Shown here piece by piece: positions 18,346 through 31,300 of a DNA stretch of 64,000 nt. The stretch lies in the NCBI GenBank assembly GCA_002212985.1, contig NBMY01000077.1:26261-90260 (forward strand), given 5' to 3'. Under the pieces are notes generated by a model. That model did no database searches and was not told where the DNA came from. It saw only the letters and a list, made by a program, of their open reading frames with translations. The position numbers and the translations under genes were made by a program. The stretch is from Sphingobacteriales bacterium TSM_CSS. GTDB lineage: Bacteria; Bacteroidota; Bacteroidia; Chitinophagales; UBA2359. Each line of letters begins with the position of its first letter. The stretch's first letter is position 1.

Positions 18346-18743
18346 GGCGCCGTTTTTAATGTTTATATGCACATCAAACAACAAAATGAAAATACATAAA
18401 AAATACGGAAAATGTTTTTGGGAAAATTTCTGTCATTTTTGGGTAAAAATTTTTCAATTTAATTTTAAATATAGGTAAATTTATTTTTGAAAATAATTGT
18501 AAATCAATTGATTAAGCATTTTAAAATATTTTAACGTAATATTTTTCTGCTTTGTTTTCTGTTTTTCTTTAAAAGTTATTTCGCAATAGTTTAGAACTTA
18601 TTAACTTTGAGCGATAACACGCAGCTTGAGCGAGGTAAAAGTTTGCACAAAGCAAAGCAGCGGTAGGCTACAGAAGAACGCCCTGCCCATAAATGAGAGA
18701 CAAACACATTTCAATAAAAAAACAATCTAAAACCAAAAAAATT
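18346..18743. other. AT-rich non-coding stretch and leader of the SprB-like gene
   Basis: No gene is seen in these about 400 bases. They are strongly AT-rich up to about 18600. TAACTTTG at 18602-18609 fits a -7 box, but no clear -33 TTTG is visible at the right distance. If used, it would leave a leader of about 130 bases before the ATG at 18744. Confidence 0.45.
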
Positions 18744-19754
18744 ATGAAGAAGTTAGTCTTACTCCTTTCCCTGGCAGTTTTTGCTGCTACCGGCGCTTTT
18801 GCGCAAACTACTCCCGCATCCGACCAATGTAGCCAAGGAGGCACCGACACTTCTGTCGGTCAAGGTCCTAACAGCACCTTTACAACGCCCAACAGTTTCA
18901 CCATCTCCATTCCTGCTCCCACCACCTCGTTCACATTTAGCGCTGTTGCCGGACAAACCGACAACGACCAGGGTGTAACCGGTTTGGTAGTGCGCGAATA
19001 TTTGGGTGGCGATGAAATAAGCTGCTTTGGCCGTGGCGACGGTGTTATTGCCGCATACGTTGTGGGTGGTACCGCTCCTTACACTTTCACACTGTATCGA
19101 GAGGCTGGTGCTACTGATGTTTTGGTTGCTACTAGCCCATCTGTTCCCGGTTCTTGTACTGGTGGTACCTGTTCTGGTAACTTTGAATTTAACGGCGGCA
19201 CAGGTGGAAACTTTGCAACGTTGTTAACAACAGGACAATATTACGTAAATGTTATCGATGCAAACGGTTGTGCTATCAGCTCGCTCACTGCGCCTACCTT
19301 TACCGGCGGTGCTGTAGGCACAGGTTACACCGCAGCTCTCATTACACTTGAACAACCAGATGCGCTACAGGTTACCTATTGCCAAACTCCGGACCTCTGT
19401 CTGGCAAGTACCGGTCAAATTCAGTTGAGCATTACCGGTGGTACGCAGCCTTATGCGCTTACTTGGGCTGCCGGCACCTATAACGGCACTACTGCTCCCG
19501 GTGGTGTAGCTCCTGCTGCACAAGCCGGCAGCATTACGGCAGGCACGGTTACCAGCGCTACCTCACCCACATTAGTTGGTACCACACCCGCTACTGCTCA
19601 AAACGTAATGGATGCTGCTGCCCCCGGCGATTTAGCAACAGAAACCGAAAATACGCAAACAGTGCCCCAGCCGGTTACCATTTCCAACTTAACGGGTAGC
19701 TACAACTACAACTTTAGCGTTAATGACGCCAACAATTGCCCAATTGTACAATAA
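18744..19754 (+). CDS. Secreted SprB-like repeat protein
   Basis: This is a 336-residue protein starting at ATG 18744, which gives a clean signal peptide (MKKLVLLLSLAVFAATGAF, cleavage near FAQ). An earlier in-frame ATG at 18693 would add a charged extension. The mature part has a SprB-like module with SCFGRGDGVIAAYVVGGTAPYTF and NVIDANGC, then a second module starting VTYCQTPDLCLASTG and ending NDANNCPIVQ at the very C-terminus. That second module closely resembles the last module of the giant adhesin (TYCQSPDYCLTSEG ... TDANGCSPEQ). There is no classic T9SS sorting domain. It is followed by two hairpins, then the glycosyltransferase gene. Confidence 0.78.
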   Translation: MKKLVLLLSLAVFAATGAFAQTTPASDQCSQGGTDTSVGQGPNSTFTTPNSFTISIPAPTTSFTFSAVAGQTDNDQGVTGLVVREYLGGDEISCFGRGDGVIAAYVVGGTAPYTFTLYREAGATDVLVATSPSVPGSCTGGTCSGNFEFNGGTGGNFATLLTTGQYYVNVIDANGCAISSLTAPTFTGGAVGTGYTAALITLEQPDALQVTYCQTPDLCLASTGQIQLSITGGTQPYALTWAAGTYNGTTAPGGVAPAAQAGSITAGTVTSATSPTLVGTTPATAQNVMDAAAPGDLATETENTQTVPQPVTISNLTGSYNYNFSVNDANNCPIVQ

Positions 19755-19853
19755 TGAGTTAAGAGTTTCCTAACTCATTTGCGTAATCCTTAACCCTCAA
19801 AGAGCAGCAGGCGCCGCGCCTGCCATTAAACAAGTGTGGTTTCTGCTGCTCTT
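19753..19853 (+). terminator. Two strong hairpins after the SprB-like gene
   Basis: The first hairpin pairs AATGAGTTA (19753-19761) with TAACTCATT (19771-19779), 9 bp perfect and overlapping the stop codon. The second pairs AAGAGCAGCAG (19800-19810) with CTGCTGCTCTT (19843-19853), 11 bp perfect, and contains an inner AGGCGCCGCGCCT fold. U-tracts are weak, so they may protect the mRNA 3' end rather than only terminate. The rest of the 19855-20066 gap shows no gene. Confidence 0.6.
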
Positions 19854-20066
19854 ATAACAACACTTTCCCTTTTTAGTAAACCTCCTGTCATCAAACGTTG
19901 AAGGTTTGTAAGTGACGCTATTTTTTACCGGTTACTTTAATTTGAAATTTATTAAAGTTCGGGAAATCTTAATCAGATTAATTTAATCAATGGAGTTAGA
20001 CTTATTTACTGATGTAAACACTATTTTATATGTTTTAGTTGATTGAGTAAATTTTCTATTTAAGTA

Positions 20067-22280
20067 ATGATTAATTATGTTTTTCATAGAACAAATAAAC
20101 CTATCAATAGGCATTTTACATGCCTGTTGATTTTCTTTTTGGCATTTGCCCAATATGCCAATACGATTACTCATGAATATGTATGGGACGATTCAATAGT
20201 AATTAAAAACAATGAAAAGGTACAAAAAGGAATTGCCGGTATTCCTTCTTTATTTGAAAGAACCCGAAGCAACGAATTAACCGATCAATACGGTTTTAGG
20301 CCGGTGGTTTTAAGTTCTTACGCATTGGAAGTTCATTTTTGGGGGTTAAATCCAATGGTGAACCACTTTTTTAATGTGCTTTATTTTTCATTGCTATGCG
20401 TATTAACCTACTTGCTGCTAAACAGCCTGTTCCCTTTAAACCGCATACTTTGCTTCTTAATTACCCTGCTGTTCATTGTACACCCCCTTCATGCCGAGGT
20501 TGTTGCCAACATTAAAGGGCGCGATGAAATTTTTGCCCTGCTTTTTACCGTCGTTAGTTTCCTGGCATTATTAAAGTATGTACAGTCTAATTCGGGTTTG
20601 TTGCTCGCAGCGGCTGTTTTGCTGTTTCTGCTTGGCATTTTATCAAAAGAAAACAACCTCTTTTTTGCAGTTATCATACCGGTTTCTCTAATATGGCTAA
20701 AAAATATTTCGCTTAACAAAACTTTGTTCATTGCGCTGCTGCTTTCGGGTGTTAGCGCTTTTTTGGTTACCGGCACACTTACATTTAAATTGCTGCTTAT
20801 ACCTGTGGTATTACTTATGGTAGGTGTGCTACACCGGCTACATGGTTGGGTTTTGCACATAAAGGCTCAAAAGGTTTTTTCAACATCGGTTGCCATAGGG
20901 GCCGCCTTTTTGTTTTTCTGGTTAATTGTAGCGGCCTATGCATACAATGACATGCCCGCCGTAACTTCCGAACAGGTGGCTGCAGCCCCCCTTTCTATAC
21001 TTGCCGATGATGCAGATGGTTTGTACATGGAAGACAAGGTATTGGGAAATCCGCTAAGAGGATTGCCGCATGATGCTTTCCCGCAGTTATTGGCAAACTC
21101 GTTTTTAATTCTCTTTAATTATTTGAAACTCTTCTTCTATCCGGTATCATTGGTTTATTACTATGGTTTTAGTTATGTGCCGTTGGTGCATTGGAACAAT
21201 GCGCAGGTTTTAACATCGGTGCTTATTTACAGCCTCCTCATAGCATTGCTTTTTTACCATACCGCACATTACAAAGAACTTGCTTTCGCCACTTTGTTTT
21301 GCCTGCTCTCCATTACGCCTTATACGCATGTGCTGAAAATATTAGACGATTACATGGCAGACAGGTTTATGTTTGCCCCGTCATTAGCGCTGTGTACCAT
21401 GGTAATGTTGGTGTTTTGGAAATACGGCAATTTGTCAGATTTATTTGCCGGGGCTAAAGCGGGGTTGGGTAAGCGACTGCAAACGCTGCCTTTGCGGACT
21501 GTGGCAGTGGCTGTTTTTCTGTTGTTCAGCATTCCCCTGCTTTCCATGCAAACGCTACAGCGCAATCAGGTATGGAAAGATAATTATACCCTCGTAAGTT
21601 CAGACTTGCCCAAACTTGCCAATTGTTCAAGAGCACATTATTATTATGCCAACGAGTGTTTTAATCAATACCTGCTTACCGAAAACCTACAAGCAAAGGC
21701 TAATTTTAAAGAGGCCACCATAGAACACTATAAAAAAAGTTTCTCCATACACAAAGCTGCTTTTTTTGCTTACACAGGATTGGCAAAAGCCTATGTGGCA
21801 TTTAACGAACCTCAAAACGCCTTGCCGGTTTTGCAGGAAATATTGCGTCTGTATCCACATCTGGCAATTAGCCATTACCAAATGGGGCATTATTACTATA
21901 CACAGCAAGCCTATGAAGCGGCAATTCCTTTTTTGCAAAAAGCTTTTGAATTAAGACCTCGGTACAGAGAAACATATGCAGACCTTGCCTGGTCGTACCA
22001 TTACGTTGGAAAAGACGATGAAGCGGTAAATGTATTGAAAAAAGGAATTGAAATAATGCCCGATTTTTTAAGCAATTACGGTAACCTGAGTGCCATATAT
22101 TTTGATTTGGGGCAGTACAACGATGCTATGAACCTGTTGCTTACTGCTTTAAAATTTGACCCGATGGGAGAACCCATATACGACATGATCATCTATCAGT
22201 ACGATGAAAGAGGTGAGTTCGACAAAGCAGAAAAATACTATCGTGAAGCAAAAAACAAAGGACTGCTGAAAGGAAAATAA
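20067..22280 (+). CDS. TMTC/PMT-like membrane glycosyltransferase with C-terminal TPR repeats
   Basis: This is a 737-residue polytopic membrane protein. The N-terminal about 480 residues hold many hydrophobic helices. The first periplasmic loop carries YVWDDSIVI, an acidic pair as in GT-C mannosyltransferases, and later HPLHAEVVANIKGRDE, a signature I associate with TMTC-type proteins. The C-terminal about 220 residues are TPRs (for example ALPVLQEILRLYPHLAISHY and AIPFLQKAFELRPRYRETY). TMTC enzymes in animals O-mannosylate cadherins, and bacterial members are little studied. The giant adhesin begins right after this gene, so O-glycosylation of that Thr/Ser-rich protein is an attractive inference. 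Confidence 0.85.
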   Translation: MINYVFHRTNKPINRHFTCLLIFFLAFAQYANTITHEYVWDDSIVIKNNEKVQKGIAGIPSLFERTRSNELTDQYGFRPVVLSSYALEVHFWGLNPMVNHFFNVLYFSLLCVLTYLLLNSLFPLNRILCFLITLLFIVHPLHAEVVANIKGRDEIFALLFTVVSFLALLKYVQSNSGLLLAAAVLLFLLGILSKENNLFFAVIIPVSLIWLKNISLNKTLFIALLLSGVSAFLVTGTLTFKLLLIPVVLLMVGVLHRLHGWVLHIKAQKVFSTSVAIGAAFLFFWLIVAAYAYNDMPAVTSEQVAAAPLSILADDADGLYMEDKVLGNPLRGLPHDAFPQLLANSFLILFNYLKLFFYPVSLVYYYGFSYVPLVHWNNAQVLTSVLIYSLLIALLFYHTAHYKELAFATLFCLLSITPYTHVLKILDDYMADRFMFAPSLALCTMVMLVFWKYGNLSDLFAGAKAGLGKRLQTLPLRTVAVAVFLLFSIPLLSMQTLQRNQVWKDNYTLVSSDLPKLANCSRAHYYYANECFNQYLLTENLQAKANFKEATIEHYKKSFSIHKAAFFAYTGLAKAYVAFNEPQNALPVLQEILRLYPHLAISHYQMGHYYYTQQAYEAAIPFLQKAFELRPRYRETYADLAWSYHYVGKDDEAVNVLKKGIEIMPDFLSNYGNLSAIYFDLGQYNDAMNLLLTALKFDPMGEPIYDMIIYQYDERGEFDKAEKYYREAKNKGLLKGK

Positions 22281-22398
22281 CTTTAAAAAAATGCTCTTTA
22301 CGGTTGTAAAGGTTGGCAATCGACTTGAAAACAATCAACCTGTTTGTTATCAAAACCCGAAACAACAAGTAAAGAGCGTAAATTATAGCAATTCAATT

Positions 22399-25300
22399 AT
22401 GTGCAATAGTAAAAAAATGATTGAGTTTATAATGCACTCATCTATACATAAAATACCCATCGGCCTTGCAATTGTATTGCTTGGATTTGCCTTGCTGCTT
22501 CCTGCACAAAAGTTAAATGCACAGTGTGCAAACGATAACGCATTTCAGGGAACGGCGGGCGATTTTTGTGCTTTAAACATCACCTCTTCAACGGCTGCTT
22601 CTGCAAGGGCAGGTTGGTATATTGACTGGCCGGTTTCTACAGGGCATACTTACCGGTTTTCTCATTGTGGCGGCAGTTTTGATTCAAGAATTACGCTCTA
22701 TAATGGCACCAGTACAACTTCTTTAGCATTTAACGATGATAACGGCGTTGCTTGTACTGGAGTAGCCGCATCATTACAATGGACAGCAACATATACAGGT
22801 AATGTTCGTGTATTGACTGATCAATGGACAAGCGGTGATGCTTGTTCGCCTTCAGGTGCATTTATTGCTCTAGCTGGTTCAATTGTTAGTTTCAAAGCCG
22901 GTACCAACTTCTCTACCCCAATTGCGGTTGGTACTTTATCGGGCTGTGCTTCATACAGCAATACACAAGATAATGGCACCTGCTTTTTCAATGATTTCGG
23001 TCAAGCCAGCGGCGATATTTATTACCAGTTTGTATTAAATAATACCGCTACGGTAAATCTTTCACACTGCGGCTCTGGTTTCGATACTTATATGTATCTG
23101 CTCAACAGCGGCGGTGGTACAATTACCTCAAACGATGATAGCGGACCCTTGTGTGCTTCAACAACTTCCTCTATTCAAATTTCACTCGGTGCCGGCACTT
23201 ACTATCTGGTCTCAGAAGGATTTAGCTCCAATACCGGCAACATCAATACTCAAATTTCCATTCAGCCTCCAACCGGCGGCAGTATTTCAGGCAGCGCTTC
23301 TGCGGTTTGCCCCGGCCAAACCGGCACTACCTATACCATTAGCGGGGTAAGTAATGCAACAGACTACTTATGGTCTGTTCCCGCCGGCGCAACCATTACT
23401 GCAGGGCAGGGTACTACCTCTATTACCGTTACATGGGGCACTACGGGTGGCAACGTAACCTGCACACCCCGCACCTATGGCGGAACCTGTAACGGAACCG
23501 CAGTAAGTTTTGCCGTTACCATGCAAACCAACTCCACCGCTCCATCGGGCATTACCGGCAACACTACCATTTGTGCAGGTGGCAGCACCACACTCACCGT
23601 TTCGGGCGGCAGTTTGGGTACCGGTGCAGGCTGGTTTTGGTACAGCGGCAGTTGCGGCGGCACGTTGGTTGCTTCCAATACATCAAGTGTATCGGTAGCT
23701 CCAGGCTCTACTACTACCTACTTTGTACGGGCACAGGGCACTTGTAATACTACCACTTGCGCCAGTGTAACGGTTTCGGTTGTAGCAGACCCATCCATTT
23801 CCGTATCGGGCGCCACTACTGTTTGTTATAACGGAACAGCCACGCTATCCGCTTCGCCAGCCAACGGTACGGGAACCTGCACCATTCAGTGGCAAAGCAG
23901 CCCCAATAACAGCACCTGGACAAATATCAGCGGTGCAAACAGCAGTACCTATACTACGCCGGCGCTAACTTCCTCTACCTGGTATAGGGCTACCTACAGT
24001 TGTACAGGAAGCGGTTGCGATGCAGCAACATCGGGTAGCATACTGGTAACGGTAAATTATCCTACTGGTGCTCAGTTTGGTAATCCTATTGTGGTTGGTA
24101 CGCTATCGGGTTGTGCTTCTTATAGCAACACACAAAATAATAGTACCACAAACTGTTTCCTCAATGACTTTGGCCAAGCCAGTGATGATATTTACTACCA
24201 GTTTACGTTAAACAATACGGCAACTGTAAATATTTCGCATTGTGGTTCTGCCGTAGGTGATACTTATATAAGCCTGTTGAACAGCGGTGGCGGAATTATC
24301 CAACAGGTTGATGACAACGGACCCATATGTTCGGGTTTACAGGCTTCTATACAAGCTACTCTTGGTGCAGGCACTTACTATGTAGTATCCGAAGGTTATA
24401 GCACAAATGCCGGTGATATTACCACCCAAATTTCCATACAGGCTCCTACGGGCGGCAGTATAACGGGCAACTCGGCAGTTTGCCCCAGCCAGGCGGGTAC
24501 TACTTATACCATTAGCGGCGTTAATTTTGCAACAGATTACCAGTGGTCTGTTCCAGCGGGCGCAACCATTACTGCAGGTCAGGGTACTACCTCTATTACC
24601 GTTACATGGGGCAGCACAGGCGGCAACGTAACCTGTACGCCACGCACTTATGGCGGAGCATGCAGCGGAACGGCGGTGAATTTTGCCGTTACCATGCAAA
24701 CCACCTCAAGTGCACCAACAGGAGTAAGCGGTGCAGCTACTATTTGTACCGGTGGCAGTGCTACGCTCACCGTATCGGGCGGCAGTTTAGGTACCGGCGC
24801 AGGCTGGTTTTGGTACAGCGGCAGTTGCGGCGGCACGTTGGTGGCTTCCAATACGTCCAGTATAACAGTTTCACCGGGTTCAACCACTACCTATTTTGTA
24901 AGGGCCGAAGGTACTTGTAATACCACCACTTGCGCCAGTGCAACGGTTACCGTTGTAGCCGATCCTGTTGCTCCAACAGCCACCAAATCGCCTAATGTGA
25001 CAACTGTTTGCGCTGGCGCAACCTTAACCTTAACCGGCGTAACCGATAACGGGGGCGGCACCGGCACCTGCAACATAGAGTACAGCGCCAACGGCGGCGC
25101 ATGGACTACCACATTGCCCAGTCTTACCGCAACCGTAGGAACCAACAGCATTGCAGTGCGCAAAAACTGCAACGGTTCAGGTTGTGATATTTCACCTGTT
25201 AATACCTACTCATGGACGGTTGTAGCCGATCCGAGCGCTTCAACACCATCATTCACCAACAGCAGCATTTGCGTTGGCGGCAGCACGGTAGTAAGCACTA

Positions 25301-28300
25301 CTGCTTCAGGTGGTACGGGCAGCTATACCTACCAATGGCAATATTTCAATGGCAGCACTTGGGGAAGCGTGGTAAACGGTACACCTGCGGGATCTGCCTA
25401 TACCAATGCCACTACAGCAAACTTGACCATTGCAGGTATCAGCGCTGCGGGCAGCTACCAATACCGTTGTGTTGTAGGCGATACCGGTTCGGGTTGCGAT
25501 GCTGTTAACAGTGCGGCTTCCACGTTAACCGTTGTAGCCGATCCTATAGCGCAAACCATTTCACCGTCAGTAGCCAATGGCACAACGCTTTGTGTGGGCG
25601 GTACGGTATCTGCTACGTTTTCGGGTGGTTCGGGAGGTACCGGCACTGTAACCGATACGTATGAATTTAGCACCAACAGCGGCGGCAGTTGGAGTGCCTA
25701 TACGCCCGGAAGCACCATTACCGCCACAACCGGCATGTTGGGTACCAATACTATTCAGATTAGAACACGCCGCACCGCTACCGGCAACGGTTGCGATGCC
25801 AGTGCATACAATACGGTTTCCTATTCGGTTAACCAGTTAGACTATGCTAATCTTCAATTCCCCGCTTCTGCTACAATATGCCAGGGCAATAGTTTTACTG
25901 CCTACGGGCAAGTGTACGAACTGGGTGTAACCGAAGCTGCAGGAGCAGGCGCCGGCATTACTGCCCAAATTGGATATAATACCGCTAATACCGACCCCTC
26001 AACCTGGACTAACTGGTCTTCAACTACCTTTAACATACAATTGGGTAATAATGATGAATATGCCGGAACACTTTCGGGCTTGGCTGTAGGTACTTATTAT
26101 TATACGTTCCGTTATTCGCTCAACGGCTGCCCCTACCAGTATGGCGGTTTCAGCGGCGGTTTCTGGAACGGCACTACCAATGTAAACGGCGTACTTACGG
26201 TAAACCCCAACCATACCATTACGCTCACTTCTGCCGTTGGTACCAATAACCAAACCGTTTGCCAGAATGTTGCCATTACCAACATTACCTATTCGGTTGG
26301 CGGCGGCGCAACCGGAGCATCTGTTTCAGGTTTGCCAAGCGGCGTAACGGGTTCGTTCAGTGCAGGCGTGTTTACCATCAGCGGCGCCCCAACTGCTGCC
26401 GGTGGCACTTACAACTACACTGTAACCACTTCGGGAAATAGTTGTACCGTTGCAACCGCCACCGGAACCATTATTGTAAAAGAACTGCTCGATTATGCCA
26501 ACCTACAGTTCCCCGCAACTGCCACAATTTGTCAGGGCGGTTCCGTAACTGTTTTTGGGCAGGTTTTCGAACCGGGTGTAACGCCCGGTGCAGGCGCACA
26601 AGGACCCGGTATTACAGCAGAACTTGGTTACAGTACCTCTAACTCCAATCCCAACACATGGACAAACTGGCAAACTGCCACTTTTAACTCCGGCGGAGGC
26701 GGCGCCAATAATGATGAGTATCAGGCTAACTTAGGCGCTGCACTTACACCGGGTACCTACTACTATGCCTACCGCTATACTCTTAACGGTTGCCAGTATC
26801 AATACGGCGGCTACAGCGGCAGCGGCGGCGGTTTCTGGAATGGCAGCACCAATATAAGCGGGGTATTAACCATTGTAGCCGACCCCACCGCCCCCACCAA
26901 CACGCCTACCCCTGCTGCGGGTGCGGTTTGCGTAGGTGCAGTTTTAAGCGTTACTGCATCGGGGAGTACCGGTGGCACAGGCAATTGTACATATCAATAC
27001 GCCATTGACCCCGGTACAGGTACTTTTGGTGCATTTGGGGCAACAAATTCTGTAACAGCTTCCAGTGTTGGCAACGGCACTTACCGAATTAAATCGAGAT
27101 ACAGTTGCGATGGAACCGGCTGCGATGTTTCAGCCGAAACTACTACCACATGGACAGTTGTATCAGACCCGACGGTAACCATAAGCGGCGCTGCCGATGT
27201 ATGCTTTGGCGGTAGTGTAACGCTTACTGCAAACGTAAGCGGCGGCTCAGGCACGAGCAGTTACCAATGGCGTCGCAACAGCACCAATATATCGGGGGCT
27301 ACTTCATCAACCTATACCACCGATAACACGCTTGTAGCAGGTAGTTACAGTTACGATGTGATTGTTACACAAACTGGCAGCGGTTGTTCAAATACGGCCA
27401 CTGCGGTATCTGCCAATGTAGTAGCCGACCCCGCCCTGTCTGCCCCAACCTTAACCAATGCATCGATATGTATTGGAGGTAGTACCGCTATCAGCACAAA
27501 TGCCACAGGTGGCACGGGAACATTTAATTATCAATGGCAATATTCTGCAAATGGCAGTACAGGTTGGGCAAACGTAGCAACAGGTACACCAACTGCATAT
27601 ACCTATACCAATGCCACTACATCAACTTTAAATATAGCCACAACCAATAGCGCATCGCCAGCAACGGTTTATTACCGGTGCCTGTTAAGCAGCAATACCC
27701 CGGCCGGCGCCGGGTGCGATGCCACATCGGCCAATGCCGTACTAACTCTGGTAGCCGACCCTGTATCACCTACTTCATCCACTAAATCACCCAATGCCAC
27801 GTCAGTCTGTGAAGGCTCAGCCCTTACCATTAGCTCGCCAACCGGCGGCAGTGCCGGCGTAGGTTGTGTTTTGGAATACAGGTTTACCCAAGATGGTGGC
27901 ACAACTTTTTCAACACCTTCAACAAGTATTCCGGTACTAACTGCCAATTTGGGCGGTTATGATGCCATACAAGCTCGGTATAACAGTTGTTTAACGGGTT
28001 GCGATCAACCATCTGCATGGGTTACAATAGGACAATGGACGGTTATAGCCGACCCTGCTATCACTGCAACCACCCAACCTCCCAACCCGATTTGCCCGGG
28101 CGGTAGCGGAACCTTTACCGTTTCAGCCACAGGTGGAACCGATGGAACGGGGGCAACAGCACGAACCCAACAATGGCAATATTCGGCTAATGGTACTACG
28201 GGTTGGGCAAATGTAATTGATGGTACTCCTACAGGTGTTACTTACGGTGGTACCGGGACAGCTACTTCTTTAGTGGCTAGTACCAATAACAGTACCACAC

Positions 28301-31300
28301 TTCCTGGCACCTATTATTATCAGGTAATTGTGGGTGCTACTGGCGATAACTGTGCATCGGTAACATCCGGCGTATTATCTATGACTGTAGTAGCTGAGGC
28401 ATCTCCCCCAACTGCCACTCAATCGCCAAGTGCCACTACGGTTTGTGTTGGAGCCAGCTTAACCCTCATAAATCCGGTATTGGGCAGTGGCGGTGCAGGT
28501 ACCCAAACATTCGAATACAGTACTACAAGTGCCAGTTCTGGGTTTAGTACTACCGTCCCAACCCTTACCCCTTCTTCGGCAGGCTCGTATAGTATTTGGA
28601 TACGCACTAGCCCAACAGGATCGGGTTGCGGAATTTCAACAGCCACGCAATACACATGGACCGTAGTTGCCGACCCAACTATATCTACTCAACCAATTAC
28701 TACCCAAACAGTATGTATTGGCGGCACGCCTGCCAATTTGACTGTTGTGGCAACAGGAGGCACGCCGTCTTTAACCTACCAATGGTACAGCAATACTACT
28801 AACAGCAACAGCGGCGGTACAAGTTTAGGCAGTACTAACGGAGCCCAAACGGCAACTTATACGCCCCCAACTGCATCTGCCGGAACGGTTTATTACTATT
28901 GTGTAGTCAGCTCATCGGGCGATGGTTGCACATCGGTTTCGAGTAATACGGCAACCGTTATTGTAGCTGATTATCCTGTAACCACAGGTACTACCATCTG
29001 TCAAGGGGGCAGCGGAACTATTGCGGTTACCAGTTCTTGTTCCGGAGGGGCCGTGACCAGCCTTACAGGTGCATGGAATGCAGCCACCGACCCCACAGCC
29101 AACCGACCAATATTAGGTACCAATTCTGGATCTTGTGCTTTCACTACATCAGGTTCTGTGCGCAATTATGTAGCCACACCTTTTCAAGTATCGGTTACGG
29201 GTAATTATATTTTTGAAATGGTAAATAATGCCACTTATGATGGTGAAGGCTATATCGTATCAGCAGATTTTACACCCGGATTTTGTCCCGGTTCGGGCGG
29301 TACCGGAACTTGGTATAGAAACGACTCCGATAGCAGCCCTTCGGGTGATGAACCACGGATAGGTAATGCCGCTGATGGCGGAGCAGGGGTTTTGACACTT
29401 ACTGCCGGTGTAAATTACATGTTAGTTTCTACAACTTATGGCTCAACAGGTACTGTAACTGCATCATTTACATGGACTATCACGCCGCCGTCGGGTGGGG
29501 GTATTCTTACCGATGTTGTTCAATGGTACACTGCCGCATCTGGTGGTTCACCCATTGGCACAGGTACGCCTTTTAACCCGGTTGGTGTGGCTGGCTCGGG
29601 TTTGGCAAATACCAATACACCCGGTACCTATACTTTTTATGCTGCCTGTTCGGGCAGCCCTAACTGCCGTACAGCAGCTACTTTTGTGATAAACACCTCT
29701 GCCACAGCTAATGCAGGCACTGCCCAAACGATATGTGCTGGCGGTAGTGTAACTTTAGCAGGCTCGATAGGTGGGAGTGCCACAACAAGTACATGGAGTG
29801 CGCCAAGCGGCACTTTTTCCGATGCCACATCTTTAACCTCAACCTATACGCCAAGCATAACAAGTGGCACTGTAACGCTTACCTTAACCACCAACGACCC
29901 CGACGGCGCAGGCCCTTGTACGGCAGCTACCTCAACGGTAGATATTACGGTTATTGCCCCACCTGTTACCACAGGAGTTACAATTTGCCAAGGGGGTAGT
30001 GGAACATTGAGTTCATCTACTACTTGCCCCAATACCTTTGTTAATTCGGGCACAACCATATCAGGCACATGGACAGCCGGTACAGACCCCGTTGCAAGAA
30101 GACCCATATCATCTCCTATGACCAATACTAATACTTGTTCTTTTGATGCATCTATTACCAGAAATTATGTGGCTACATCTTTTCAGGTAAGTGTAACAGG
30201 CAATTATGTGTTTGAAATGAATAATGACTCTAATTTTGATGGTATGGGTTACATAGTAACAGGAGCATTTGTTCCCGGAACTTGTCCCGGTGCAGGAACA
30301 TGGGTTAGGGGTGATCAGGATGACGGTGTAGCCGGCAACGAACCCCGATTAGGTGCAAGCGGAGTAGGGGCGGGCGTTATGACCTTAACAGTAGGTACAA
30401 CCTATACGCTTATATCAACTACATGGGGAGCATCAAGTGGTACTTATAGTGGAACATTTGCATGGACAATTACACCGCCTTCGGGAGGGCAAATTATGTT
30501 ACAGGGTGCTGGGCAGATAGAATGGTACACGGCTGCATCGGGAGGCTCGCCCATTGGTACAGGTACGCCTTTTAACCCGGTAGGTGTGGCTGGTTCGGGA
30601 TTAGCAAATACCAACACACCCGGTACTTATACTTATTATGCCGCTTGTTCGGCTAATCCCACTTGCCGTACAGCCACGACTTTTGTAATTAATCAGGCCG
30701 CAACTGCCAATGCAGGCAGTCCCCAAACGGTATGCGCAGGTGGTACGGTAACATTGGCGGGCAGCATAGGAGGCAGCGCTACAAGCAGCACATGGAGTGC
30801 GCCAAGCGGCACATTTTCCAATGCCAGTTCTTTAACCTCCACCTATACGCCAAGCATAACAAGCGGCACAGTTACCCTAACCTTAACCACCAACGACCCC
30901 GACGGGGCCGGACCTTGTACAGCAGCTACCTCTGTGGTGGTAATCACAGTAACGCCCACCAACACGGTGAGCTCAGCATCCAGTACGCCCACTTTGTGCA
31001 TCAACACCGCCTTAACCCCCATCACGCACACCACCACGGGCGCTACGGGCATCGGTTCTCCCACAGGTTTGCCCTCGGGTGTTACGGCAAGTTTTGCAAG
31101 CAACACTATTACCATCAGCGGCACACCTACGGCATCGGGCACTTTCAGCTACAGCATACCCTTAACCGGCGGCTGCGGCAGCGTGAGTGCCACGGGTACC
31201 ATCACCGTAACGCCGAATAACACGGTGAGTGCGGCATCCAGTACGCCCACGCTGTGCATCAACACCGCTTTAACTCCCATCACGCATACCACCACGGGCG

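Noticed and set aside
18001..18384. Open frames on both strands through the 22-bp array (RERLRQ-type and SLSK/APVE-type repeats).
   Set aside because: They are produced by a repeat whose unit is not a multiple of three, so all frames stay open. There is no signal, start context or family.
22291..22399. Starting the giant adhesin at ATG 22291.
   Set aside because: It would place 36 or more polar residues before the signal segment; a start at 22399-22432 is more likely, though the exact codon is uncertain.
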